Assembly: GCA_963717125.1 (NCBI GenBank)
Contig: CAVQVG010000004.1
Span: 124,001-188,000, forward strand
Source: RYN-230 sp963717125
GTDB taxonomy: Bacteria; Actinomycetota; Actinomycetes; Streptosporangiales; Streptosporangiaceae
DNA: 64,000 bases
Direction of reading: 5' to 3'
The position numbers were made by a program, and so were the translations under genes. Positions 25,539 to 33,223 of the stretch are shown one piece after another; the first letter of the stretch is position 1, and the number at the start of each line of letters is the position of its first letter. The notes under the pieces are model-generated. The model was not told the origin of the DNA and did not search any database. It worked only from the letters and a program-made list of their open reading frames with translations.

Positions 25539-26738
25539 ATGGCCGAGCTGACCGAGGACGAGCGCGCGATCGTGCACCTGGTCCGTGAGTTCGTGGACCG
25601 CGACGTCAAGCCGGTCGCCCGCGAACTGGAGCACCACAACACCTACCCGGACAAGCTCATCGCTCAGATGAAGCAGCTCGGCATCTTCGGCCTGGCCATC
25701 CCGGAGCCGTGGGGCGCGGCCCGGGTCAGCGCGCCGTGTTATGCGCTGGTCACGGAGGAACTGGCCCGCGGCTGGATGAGCCTGGCCGGGGCGATGGGCG
25801 GGCACACCGTGGTGGCCAAGCTGCTCCTCGACTACGGCACCGACGAGCAGAAGCAGCGTTACCTGCCGGGCATGGCCACCGGGGAGATCCGGGCCACGAT
25901 GGCGCTCACCGAGCCGGGCGGTGGCTCCGACCTGCAGGCCATGCGCACCACCGCGCGCCGGGTGAAGGGAGACGGTGAAGAGGGAATGGGGAGGCGGGCG
26001 GGGGGTGGGGACCAATACGTGGTCAACGGGGCCAAGACGTGGATCACCAACGCGCGGCGCTCGCAGCTGACCGCGCTGCTGTGCAAGACCGACCCGGCCG
26101 CCCAGCCCGCACACCAGGGGATCAGCATCCTGCTGGCCGAGCCGGGCCCGGGCTGGACCATCTCCCGGGACCTGCCCAAGCTCGGCTACAAGGGAGTGGA
26201 GAGCTGCGAGCTGTCCTTCGACGACTTCCGGGTGCCGGTGACCGCGCTGCTCGGCGGCCGGGAGGGCGCGGGTTTCGCGCAGATGATGCGCGGCCTGGAG
26301 ATCGGCCGGATCCAGGTGGCATCCCGCGCGGTCGGGGTGGGCCGGGCCGCGCTGGAGGACTCGCTGAGTTACGCGCAGCAGCGGGAGAGCTTCGGCCGGC
26401 CGATCTGGCAGCACCAGTCGATCGGGAACTACCTGGCCGACATGGTGACCAAGCTGACCGCCGCCCGCCAGCTCGTGCTGTACGCCGCGCGCCGGTACGA
26501 GGCCGGCGAGCGCGCGGACATGGAGGCGGGCATGGCCAAGCTGTTCGCTTCTGAGACAGCGATGGAGATAGCGCTGAACGCCGTGCGCATCCACGGCGGG
26601 TATGGCTACTCCACGGAGTTCGACGTGGAACGCTACTTCAGGGACGCGCCATTGATGATCGTCGGCGAGGGCACCAACGAGATCCAGCGCAACGTCATCG
26701 CCCGCCAGCTCATCAAGCGCAACTCGGTCGCGCCCTGA
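25539..26738 (+). CDS. Acyl-CoA dehydrogenase
   Basis: Length is normal (399 residues) and the FAD-dependent dehydrogenase signatures are present: MALTEPGGGSD, YVVNGAKTWITNA, and the closing YGYSTEFDVERYFRDA with EGTNEIQR. It should oxidise a short acyl-CoA with electron transfer flavoprotein as acceptor. Between the two central beta strands (residues 141-157) is an extra Gly/Arg/Glu-rich stretch, encoded by an almost pure purine tract, that family members normally lack. It starts 24 bases after the PrpD stop and its TGA shares a base with the next ATG. Confidence 0.93.
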   Translation: MAELTEDERAIVHLVREFVDRDVKPVARELEHHNTYPDKLIAQMKQLGIFGLAIPEPWGAARVSAPCYALVTEELARGWMSLAGAMGGHTVVAKLLLDYGTDEQKQRYLPGMATGEIRATMALTEPGGGSDLQAMRTTARRVKGDGEEGMGRRAGGGDQYVVNGAKTWITNARRSQLTALLCKTDPAAQPAHQGISILLAEPGPGWTISRDLPKLGYKGVESCELSFDDFRVPVTALLGGREGAGFAQMMRGLEIGRIQVASRAVGVGRAALEDSLSYAQQRESFGRPIWQHQSIGNYLADMVTKLTAARQLVLYAARRYEAGERADMEAGMAKLFASETAMEIALNAVRIHGGYGYSTEFDVERYFRDAPLMIVGEGTNEIQRNVIARQLIKRNSVAP

Positions 26739-27907
26739 TGGCCGGGGAACCGGAGCTGCCGCTGGACGGCCTCACGGTCGTCGCACTGGAGCAGGCGGTG
26801 GCGGCCCCGTTCGCCACCCGCCAGCTGGCCGACCTCGGCGCCCGGGTGATCAAGGTCGAGCGCCCCGGCAGCGGCGACTTCGCCCGCCACTACGACCAGG
26901 CCGTGCACGGCCAGTCCAGTTATTTCATCTGGCTGAACCGGGGCAAGGAGTCCATCGAGCTGGACCTCAAGACCGCGGACGGCCAGGCGCTGCTGGCCGC
27001 CCTGATCGACCGCGCGGACGTGCTGGTGCAGAACCTGGCGCCCGGCGCGGCCGACCGGGCCGGCGTCGGCGCGGCCGAGCTGACCAGCCGGCACCCCCGG
27101 CTGATCTACTGCTCGATCAGCGGCTACGGTCCAGACGGCCCGTACCGCCAGAAGAAGGCCTACGACCTGCTCGTGCAGTGCGAGGCCGGGCTGCTCTCGG
27201 TGACCGGGACGCCGGACGAGCCGGCCAAGGCCGGCATCTCGGTGGCCGACATCGCGGCCGGCATGTACGCCTACTCCGGCGTGCTGGCCGCGCTGTACGA
27301 GCGGGAGCGGACCGGCCGCGGCGGCCTCGTGCAGGTGGCCATGCTCGACGCGCTGGGCGAGTGGATGAGCCAGCCGTACTACTACAGCGTCTACGGCGGC
27401 CGGCCCGCCGAGCGGACCGGCGCCCGGCACGCCATCATCGAACCTTACGGTCCGTACGCCGCTGCGGGCGGCAGCCAGGTATTCCTTGGCGTGCAGAACG
27501 CCCCCGAGTGGGCACTCTTGTGCGACAAGGTGCTCGGCCGCCCGGAGCTGATCGACGACGAGCGGTTCGCCAGCAACTCGGACCGGGTCGCGCACCGCGA
27601 CGAGCTCACCGGGATCATCTCGGCCGTGCTCGCCGATCTGCCCGCCGACGAGGTCGAGGCCCGGCTGGCCGCGGCCGGCATCGCCAGCGCCCGGATGCGG
27701 ACCCCCGCCGAGTTCGCCGCCCACCCGCAGCTCGCGGCCCGGGACCGGTGGCGCGAGGCGGATACGCCGGGTGGCCCGGTCCGCGCGCTGCTGCCCCCGG
27801 TGACGACGCCGGGCCGGGAGCCGGCCATGGGGCCGGTGCCCGCGCTCGGGCAGCACACCGCGGCCATCCGTGCCGAACTCGGCTTCCCCGAAGGAGCGTC
27901 ATCATGA
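26738..27907 (+). CDS. CaiB/BaiF-type CoA-transferase
   Basis: A class III CoA-transferase of 389 residues. It shows LEQAVAAPFATRQLADLGARVIKVERPGSGDFAR, the SISGYGPDGPYR segment and the nucleophile Asp143 in YDLLVQCEAGL. It moves CoA between carboxylic acids without free acyl-CoA intermediates. Overlaps on both sides (TGATG before, ATGA after) place it firmly in the operon, where it probably activates or exchanges CoA onto the pathway acid. Confidence 0.93.
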   Translation: MAGEPELPLDGLTVVALEQAVAAPFATRQLADLGARVIKVERPGSGDFARHYDQAVHGQSSYFIWLNRGKESIELDLKTADGQALLAALIDRADVLVQNLAPGAADRAGVGAAELTSRHPRLIYCSISGYGPDGPYRQKKAYDLLVQCEAGLLSVTGTPDEPAKAGISVADIAAGMYAYSGVLAALYERERTGRGGLVQVAMLDALGEWMSQPYYYSVYGGRPAERTGARHAIIEPYGPYAAAGGSQVFLGVQNAPEWALLCDKVLGRPELIDDERFASNSDRVAHRDELTGIISAVLADLPADEVEARLAAAGIASARMRTPAEFAAHPQLAARDRWREADTPGGPVRALLPPVTTPGREPAMGPVPALGQHTAAIRAELGFPEGASS

Positions 27908-29403
27908 CCACGACCGCCGATTCCCGCCCCGCGGAGCTGCCGCACTTTTCGCTGGTCATCGACGGCCAGCCGGCCGAGGCGGTGTCCGGGCGCAGCTACC
28001 AGAGCATCGACCCGTTCCGCGGCGCGCCGTGGGCGACCGCGGCGGACGCCGACGGCCCCGACGTGGACCTGGCCGTGGCTGCCGCGCGGCGCGCGCTGGA
28101 CGGGCCGTGGGGCCGGCTCACCGGGTTCGGCCGGGCCCGGCTGATGCGCCGCCTGGCCGAACTGATCGCCCGGGACGCGGACGAACTGGCGGCGATCGAG
28201 ACCCGGGACACCGGGAAGCTGCTCCGCGAGATGCGCGGTCAGCTCGGCAGCATCCCGGACTGGTTCTATTACTTCGCCGGGCTGGCCGACAAGCTGGAAG
28301 GTTCGACCATCCCGGTGGACCGGCCGAACTTCCTCGTCTACACCCGGCGCGAGCCGGCCGGCGTGGTGGCCGCGATCGTGCCGTGGAACTCGCCGCTGCT
28401 GCTGCTGTGCTGGAAGCTGGCGCCCGCCCTGGCCGCGGGCTGCACGGTGGTGGCCAAGCCGAGTGACCACTCGCCGGCCTCCGCGGTGGCGCTGGCCGGC
28501 CTGATGGCCGAGGCGGGCTTCCCGCCCGGGGTGTTCAACGTGGTCACCGGGTTCGGCCCGGCCGTGGGCCGGGCGCTGGCCGGGCACCCGGGGGTGGACA
28601 AGATCGCGTTCACCGGGTCCACCGCGGTCGGCGCCGAGGTGGCCAAGGCGGCCGCGGGCAACATCACCGGGGTACTGCTCGAACTCGGCGGCAAGTCCGC
28701 GCACCTGGTCTTCGAGGACGCGGACCTGGACGCGGCGTGCAACGGCGTGGTGGCCGGGGTATTCGCGGCCACCGGGCAGACCTGCATGGCCGGTTCCCGG
28801 CTGCTGGTGCAGCGCGGCGTGCACGACGCGCTGGTGGCGAACGTCGTGGCCCGGGCGCGGGCCATCAAGCTCGGTGACCCGTCGGACGGTGCCACCGAGA
28901 TGGGGCCGCTGGCCACCGAGCCGCAGTACCGGAAGGTGCTCTCGTTCTTCGATTCGGCGGCCAGCGAAGGCGCGACGGTGGCGGCGGGCGGGCAGCCGGA
29001 CGAGCGGCTCGGCGGCTACTTCGTGCAGCCGACCGTGCTTACTGGGGTCACCCCCCGGATGACCGTGGCGTGCGAGGAGGTGTTCGGCCCGGTGCTCGCG
29101 GTGCTCCCGTTCGACACCGAGGAGGAGGCGGTCCGGCTGGCCAACGACACCCGGTACGGCCTGGCCGGGGCGGTGTGGACCAAGGACATCCACCGCGGCC
29201 ACCGGGTGGCGCACGCGCTGCGCACCGGCACGGTGTGGATCAACGCTTACCGGGTGGTCGGGCCGGATGTCCCGTTCGGCGGCTTCGGGGTGAGCGGGCT
29301 GGGCCGGGAGAACGGCATTGAAGCGGTGCACGAGTACACCCAGACCAAGGCGGTCTGGGTCGAGCTGACCGGCGGCACCCGGGACCCGTTCACGCTCGGC
29401 TAG
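27904..29403 (+). CDS. NAD(P)-dependent aldehyde dehydrogenase
   Basis: The 499-residue protein has the full ALDH signature: VPWNSPLLLLCWKLAPALAAG, the cofactor segment FTGSTAVGAEV, general base Glu260 in LELGGKSAH and nucleophile Cys294 in TGQTCMAGS. It should oxidise an aldehyde to the acid that the neighbouring CoA-transferase can use. It overlaps the CoA-transferase gene by four bases and ends the operon. Confidence 0.93.
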   Translation: MTTTADSRPAELPHFSLVIDGQPAEAVSGRSYQSIDPFRGAPWATAADADGPDVDLAVAAARRALDGPWGRLTGFGRARLMRRLAELIARDADELAAIETRDTGKLLREMRGQLGSIPDWFYYFAGLADKLEGSTIPVDRPNFLVYTRREPAGVVAAIVPWNSPLLLLCWKLAPALAAGCTVVAKPSDHSPASAVALAGLMAEAGFPPGVFNVVTGFGPAVGRALAGHPGVDKIAFTGSTAVGAEVAKAAAGNITGVLLELGGKSAHLVFEDADLDAACNGVVAGVFAATGQTCMAGSRLLVQRGVHDALVANVVARARAIKLGDPSDGATEMGPLATEPQYRKVLSFFDSAASEGATVAAGGQPDERLGGYFVQPTVLTGVTPRMTVACEEVFGPVLAVLPFDTEEEAVRLANDTRYGLAGAVWTKDIHRGHRVAHALRTGTVWINAYRVVGPDVPFGGFGVSGLGRENGIEAVHEYTQTKAVWVELTGGTRDPFTLG

Positions 29404-29432
29404 CTGGCTTCGGGTCCTGGCCGGTTCGGTCG

Positions 29433-30230
29433 CTAGCTGGCCTCGCTGGCCGGCCCGCAGCTCAGCGTGGGCGGCGCCGGCCCGGTGCCAAGGGTGGACC
29501 GGCACTGCTCGGTGCCGCCCCGGGCCAGCACGGTGACCGGCTCGGTGGCGGGCAGGCCGGTGATGGTCAGCGTCCGGGTCGCGGTGCCGTCGGTGCCGGG
29601 GGTGACCGTCGCGCTGGCCAGCACCTGGCCGGTGCTGGTGGCCTTGACGGTCACGCTGGCCGACTGGCCGCTGGTCAGCCCGCGGAACGTGACCGCCGCG
29701 GTGACCGTGGCGGTGGCCGGCGTGGTCACCCCGGAGCTGACCGGGGCGGCGTGATCGAGCGCCCGGGTGACCGCGATCGTCGGCTCGTTCGGCGTGGCCG
29801 TGGCCAGCGCTACCACCGCCGCCGCGCCGGCCAGCACCGCGGCCACCAGCAGCAGGAACGTGGCCGCCTGGGTCGGGTATGCGCGGGTCTCGATGCGCCG
29901 TCGGTACCAGGCCCGGACCTGGGCCAGGTTCTCCGGGTTGACGTGCTTGCTGATGGTCAGGATCTGCGCGGCCAGCGCGCACGCCACCGCCGCCGCCGCG
30001 CACACCACGGCGCCGACGGTGATCCACCGAGCCGGGCCGCTGACCGTCGGTTTGGTCGCGCCGAACACGCCGATCCCGCCGAGCAGGGTGCCGATGATGG
30101 TCACCGTGCGGACCACCCGGTCGGTCGCGGTGTCCATCCGCTCCAGCGACTTGGCCGGGGTCAGCTCGTTGCCCAGCGTGGCCCAGGTCCGGTCCGCCTC
30201 GCTGACCGGCCGGACTGGTTCGGTTGTCAC
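29433..30230 (-). CDS. Membrane protein with C-terminal Ig-like domain, unknown
   Basis: The 265-residue protein starts with a soluble segment, then about three hydrophobic helices (VTIIGTLLGGIGVFGA, ITVGAVVCAAAAVACALAAQIL, AATFLLLVAAVLAGAAAVVALAT). An extracytoplasmic Thr/Val-rich beta domain follows, ending with a Cys pair (EQCRSTLG, LSCGPA). Its GTG overlaps the stop of an 83-residue gene by four bases, so the two are one unit. I recognise no family. Confidence 0.65.
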   Translation of the reverse strand: MTTEPVRPVSEADRTWATLGNELTPAKSLERMDTATDRVVRTVTIIGTLLGGIGVFGATKPTVSGPARWITVGAVVCAAAAVACALAAQILTISKHVNPENLAQVRAWYRRRIETRAYPTQAATFLLLVAAVLAGAAAVVALATATPNEPTIAVTRALDHAAPVSSGVTTPATATVTAAVTFRGLTSGQSASVTVKATSTGQVLASATVTPGTDGTATRTLTITGLPATEPVTVLARGGTEQCRSTLGTGPAPPTLSCGPASEAS

Positions 30231-30478
30231 GGCTGGAAGGTCCCGGTGCAGGTGAGCTGGTGCGGGCGGGGGTGGTCGGCTGGCCCGGGGCAGGTCACGA
30301 TGACCTCGAACGGCTGCGGCGCCGCCGGGGCGTGCCGCCGCGGTAGCTGGAAGGCCGCCCGGGCGAACCGGGCCACGGCCAGGCCATCGCCGCTGAGCGC
30401 CTCGGTGACCAGCCCGGTAAGGTCGCTGTGGTCATCGGGACAGCTGTAAGTCGGCGGGTTTAAGACCACCGCCCGCAC
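30227..30478 (-). CDS. Small Cys/His-containing protein, unknown
   Basis: The 83-residue reading frame from GTG 30478 has no signal sequence. It contains YSCPDDHSD, then VIVTCPGPADHPRPHQLTC, so three Cys and several His are spaced in a way that could bind zinc. A GGCGGAG site precedes the start. Its end overlaps the membrane-protein gene (GTGA), implying coupled translation. It is divergent from the SIS-domain gene. Confidence 0.5.
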   Translation of the reverse strand: MRAVVLNPPTYSCPDDHSDLTGLVTEALSGDGLAVARFARAAFQLPRRHAPAAPQPFEVIVTCPGPADHPRPHQLTCTGTFQP

Positions 30479-30554
30479 ATTACTCCGCCACCCGGCCCAG
30501 TGCTGGCTGACACGGTGGAGGCCGACACGGTGCTGGCCGACAGAGGGGGACGGT

Positions 30555-31529
30555 ATGACGCACAACGCACTGCACCGCATGATCGGCCAGCAGGCGGGCG
30601 CGCTGGACCGGATCGCCGGGCTCGACCTGGCCGGCCCGGCGGCCACGCTGACCGCGGCCCGCCGGGTCATCCTGACCGGCACCGGCACCAGCCAGCACGC
30701 CGCCGAGCTGGGCGCGCTGCTGCTCGGGCAGGCAGGCCTGGACGCGCGGTGGTTCCCGGCCGCGAGCTGGGCCCGGTGGAGCCCGGGCCCGCAACCCGGG
30801 GACGTGCTGATCGTGATCACACACACCGGGGAGACGGCCTACGCCATCCGGGCCCGGGCGGCCGCGCTGGCCGCCGGGACCCCGGTGCTGTCCATCACCG
30901 GGACCGGCGTGGACTGGCCGGAGGCCATCCACACGGTGCCGAAGGAGGAAGCCGAGACCTACACGGTCAGCTACACCGCCGCGGTCGCCGTGCTGGCCCG
31001 GCTGGCTGGCCACGCTGGCGCCGCGGACGGGTCACCGGAAGCGCTGCGCCTGGCGGCCGCCCAGGTCGGCGGCGTGGTCGCGGATCCCGGCATCGACGGT
31101 GTCCCGGTGCCGGCGCGCAGCCTGGCCATCGTCGGCCCCGGGCCGTGGGGGATCACCGCCCGGGAGGGCGCGCTCAAGCTCCGTGAGGGCGCCCGGATGC
31201 TGGCCGAGGGCTTCGACACCGAACTCTTCCTGCACGGCAACGCGGTGCCCTTGACCGCGGCCGACGGGGTGCTGCTGCTGGAGCCGGACGCCGATCCGGA
31301 CGGGCTGACCGCCGCGGTCGGCGCCGCGGCCGCCGCCGAGGGGATCCCGGTCAGCGCGCTGGCCGCCCCGGCCGGCGGGCTCTCCGCGGTGCTCGCGCAG
31401 TTCCCGATGACGGTGCGGCTCCAGGTGCTGGCCGAGCGGTTCGCCGCGCTGCGCGGCCAGGACCCGGACACGGTGATCACCGGCCACTGGGCCGATGCCG
31501 AGATGTGGCGGCTCGGTTCGGACAGCTGA
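30555..31529 (+). CDS. SIS-domain sugar-phosphate isomerase-like protein
   Basis: The 324-residue protein has two SIS domains like the isomerase half of GlmS: VILTGTGTSQHAAELGALLL and IVITHTGETAYAI in the first, and REGALKLREGARMLAEGFDTELFLHG in the second. There is no glutaminase domain, so it is more like AgaS/FrlB-type deglycases or isomerases. AGAGGGGGA precedes the ATG. The substrate is probably an amino-sugar phosphate. Confidence 0.85.
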   Translation: MTHNALHRMIGQQAGALDRIAGLDLAGPAATLTAARRVILTGTGTSQHAAELGALLLGQAGLDARWFPAASWARWSPGPQPGDVLIVITHTGETAYAIRARAAALAAGTPVLSITGTGVDWPEAIHTVPKEEAETYTVSYTAAVAVLARLAGHAGAADGSPEALRLAAAQVGGVVADPGIDGVPVPARSLAIVGPGPWGITAREGALKLREGARMLAEGFDTELFLHGNAVPLTAADGVLLLEPDADPDGLTAAVGAAAAAEGIPVSALAAPAGGLSAVLAQFPMTVRLQVLAERFAALRGQDPDTVITGHWADAEMWRLGSDS

Positions 31530-31555
31530 ATCCGGTTCGGTTCGGACAGCTGAAT
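31514..31555. repeat. 18-bp direct duplication at the end of the SIS gene
   Basis: CGGTTCGGACAGCTGAAT occurs at 31514-31531, including the TGA stop, and again at 31538-31555. Confidence 0.85.
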
Positions 31556-31651
31556 ATCGCCTTGGGCAAGCTGTCTCCAAACGGGACGGAAGTGCCCTAA
31601 TATTCGGCAAGCTAGCAGCGCGGGCGATGCGGCGATCGAAGGCGGGGACCG

Positions 31652-33223
31652 GTGTGGAGTTGCGTTAACGGGCATGCCAATTCCCCGGGGGCGGAGTACT
31701 GCGCGACATGCGGCGCCTGGGCGGGGACTGGCGCGGCCGCTGACCAGCAATACGGTGGTGCCCGCGGCACCGAATACGCCGCGGACTACGCCAGCGGCTC
31801 CTTCGCCGAATACATCGACGGGCTGGCCGAAGACAGCGGCAATCCGGATTTCCCGGCCGAATCATTCCCGGCCGCGACGGCCGACGACGAGGTCGGGCCC
31901 ACCCCGGGGGCCGGTTTCCCGGCCATGCTCAGCGCGCCGGTCCCTGCTCCGCCTGCTCCCCCCGCCCCGCCGCCTCCTCCTCCTCCTCCTCCTCCTCCTG
32001 CTCCGGCCCGGCCGTACGCCCCGCCGCGGCGGGAAAGCCGTGGTTACCCGGGCTGGCTGGACGACACCGGCCCGGACCTGCCGCCGGCTGGCCGCGGCTG
32101 GTACGACAAGGGACCGGCCACCAAGCCCGGCCCGGTGCTGTCGTCCAGCGCCGTGGACGAGTTGCGCTACCGGAGGCCGAGCCGGACCAGGATGCTGGTC
32201 GGGCTGGCCGCGGTGGCCATCCTCGGCATCACCGGCATCACCGGCACGCTCGTCGTCATGCACGCACGCCGCCCGGCCAGCCAGGCTGGCGCGCCCGGTT
32301 CCGGTCAGCCCGGGTCGGCCTCGGCCAGCCCCGTGCAGACCGGCGCGGCCACCCAGGGGGTGGCTCAGTGGACCACCCCGGTCGCGATCGACCCGCAGAG
32401 CCTGGCCAGCGGGACCGGCATCACCGGGCTGTCCTGCGCGCCGGGTGGCGGGTGCTACGCGGCGGACAGCGCGGGCACCGTGCTGGCCCTGCACTCCGCC
32501 GGGAACTGGCCGGTCGCGGCCAGCGATCCGAACGGTGGCCTGGTCGCCCTGTCCTGCCCGGCGGCCGGATCCTGCCTGGCGATTGACTCCCAGGGGCGGT
32601 CGATCGTGCTCAGCCACGGCAACTGGAGCAGCCCGGTGCCGATCGGCACCGGCTCCGGGACGGTGACCAGCGTCTCCTGCGCCGGCCCCGATTTCTGCCT
32701 GGCCGTGGACACCATCGGCCAGGCCTTCACCTACGCCGGTCCGTCGGTTGGCTGGTCCCAGCGGATGATCGCGCCTAACGGCCAGGCGCTGAACTCGGTG
32801 TCCTGCGCCAGCCGCACCCAATGCGTCGCGGTCGGCGCGGGCGGTGCGGTGTACAGCTATACGGGCGCCTCGTGGGGCGGGCCGGACGCGGTGGACAGCG
32901 GTCACGACCTGGTGTCCGTGTCCTGCCCCAGCACCGGGTTCTGCATGGCGGTGGACTCGGCCGGCCACGCCGTCCAATTCTCCGCCGGGCACTGGACCCA
33001 GCAGCCGCTCGGCTTCACCGCGGCGGCCGTGTCCTGCCCGGCCGTCGGCACCTGCCTGGCGGTCGGCGGCGCCGGTGTCGGCACGTACGGCGGCGATCAC
33101 TGGACCGCCCCATCGGCGGTGGACACAGCCGGGCTCAGCCGGATCGACTGCGTCGCGGTGAACTCCTGCGTCGCCACCGATCAGAGCGCCAACGCCCTGT
33201 TCTATTCGGCCTCACCTAAGTGA
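31652..33223 (+). CDS. Zinc-ribbon membrane protein with seven Cys-paired beta-propeller repeats
   Basis: The 523-residue protein begins with a rubredoxin-like zinc ribbon (WSCVNGHANSPGAEYCATCG). A Tyr/Ala/acidic stretch and a poly-Pro tract (about residues 95-118) follow, then one membrane segment near 182-204 (MLVGLAAVAILGITGITGTL). The outer part holds seven repeats of about 40 residues, each with S-C-x5-C-x-A-V/I-D/G (for example LSCPAAGSCLAID). Seven repeats suggest a seven-bladed propeller with a disulfide in each blade. The parts suggest a sensor or scaffold across the membrane. It is intact and converges on, and slightly overlaps, the expansin gene. Confidence 0.8.
   Translation: MWSCVNGHANSPGAEYCATCGAWAGTGAAADQQYGGARGTEYAADYASGSFAEYIDGLAEDSGNPDFPAESFPAATADDEVGPTPGAGFPAMLSAPVPAPPAPPAPPPPPPPPPPPAPARPYAPPRRESRGYPGWLDDTGPDLPPAGRGWYDKGPATKPGPVLSSSAVDELRYRRPSRTRMLVGLAAVAILGITGITGTLVVMHARRPASQAGAPGSGQPGSASASPVQTGAATQGVAQWTTPVAIDPQSLASGTGITGLSCAPGGGCYAADSAGTVLALHSAGNWPVAASDPNGGLVALSCPAAGSCLAIDSQGRSIVLSHGNWSSPVPIGTGSGTVTSVSCAGPDFCLAVDTIGQAFTYAGPSVGWSQRMIAPNGQALNSVSCASRTQCVAVGAGGAVYSYTGASWGGPDAVDSGHDLVSVSCPSTGFCMAVDSAGHAVQFSAGHWTQQPLGFTAAAVSCPAVGTCLAVGGAGVGTYGGDHWTAPSAVDTAGLSRIDCVAVNSCVATDQSANALFYSASPK

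Noticed and set aside
30500..31186. A second gene overlapping the SIS-domain gene in another frame
   Set aside because: It is Gly/Arg-rich without motifs, while the SIS frame carries all family signatures.
31974..32004. (CCT)n microsatellite as a possible phase-variable tract
   Set aside because: It is a triplet repeat encoding poly-Pro within the frame, so changes in length would not switch the gene off.
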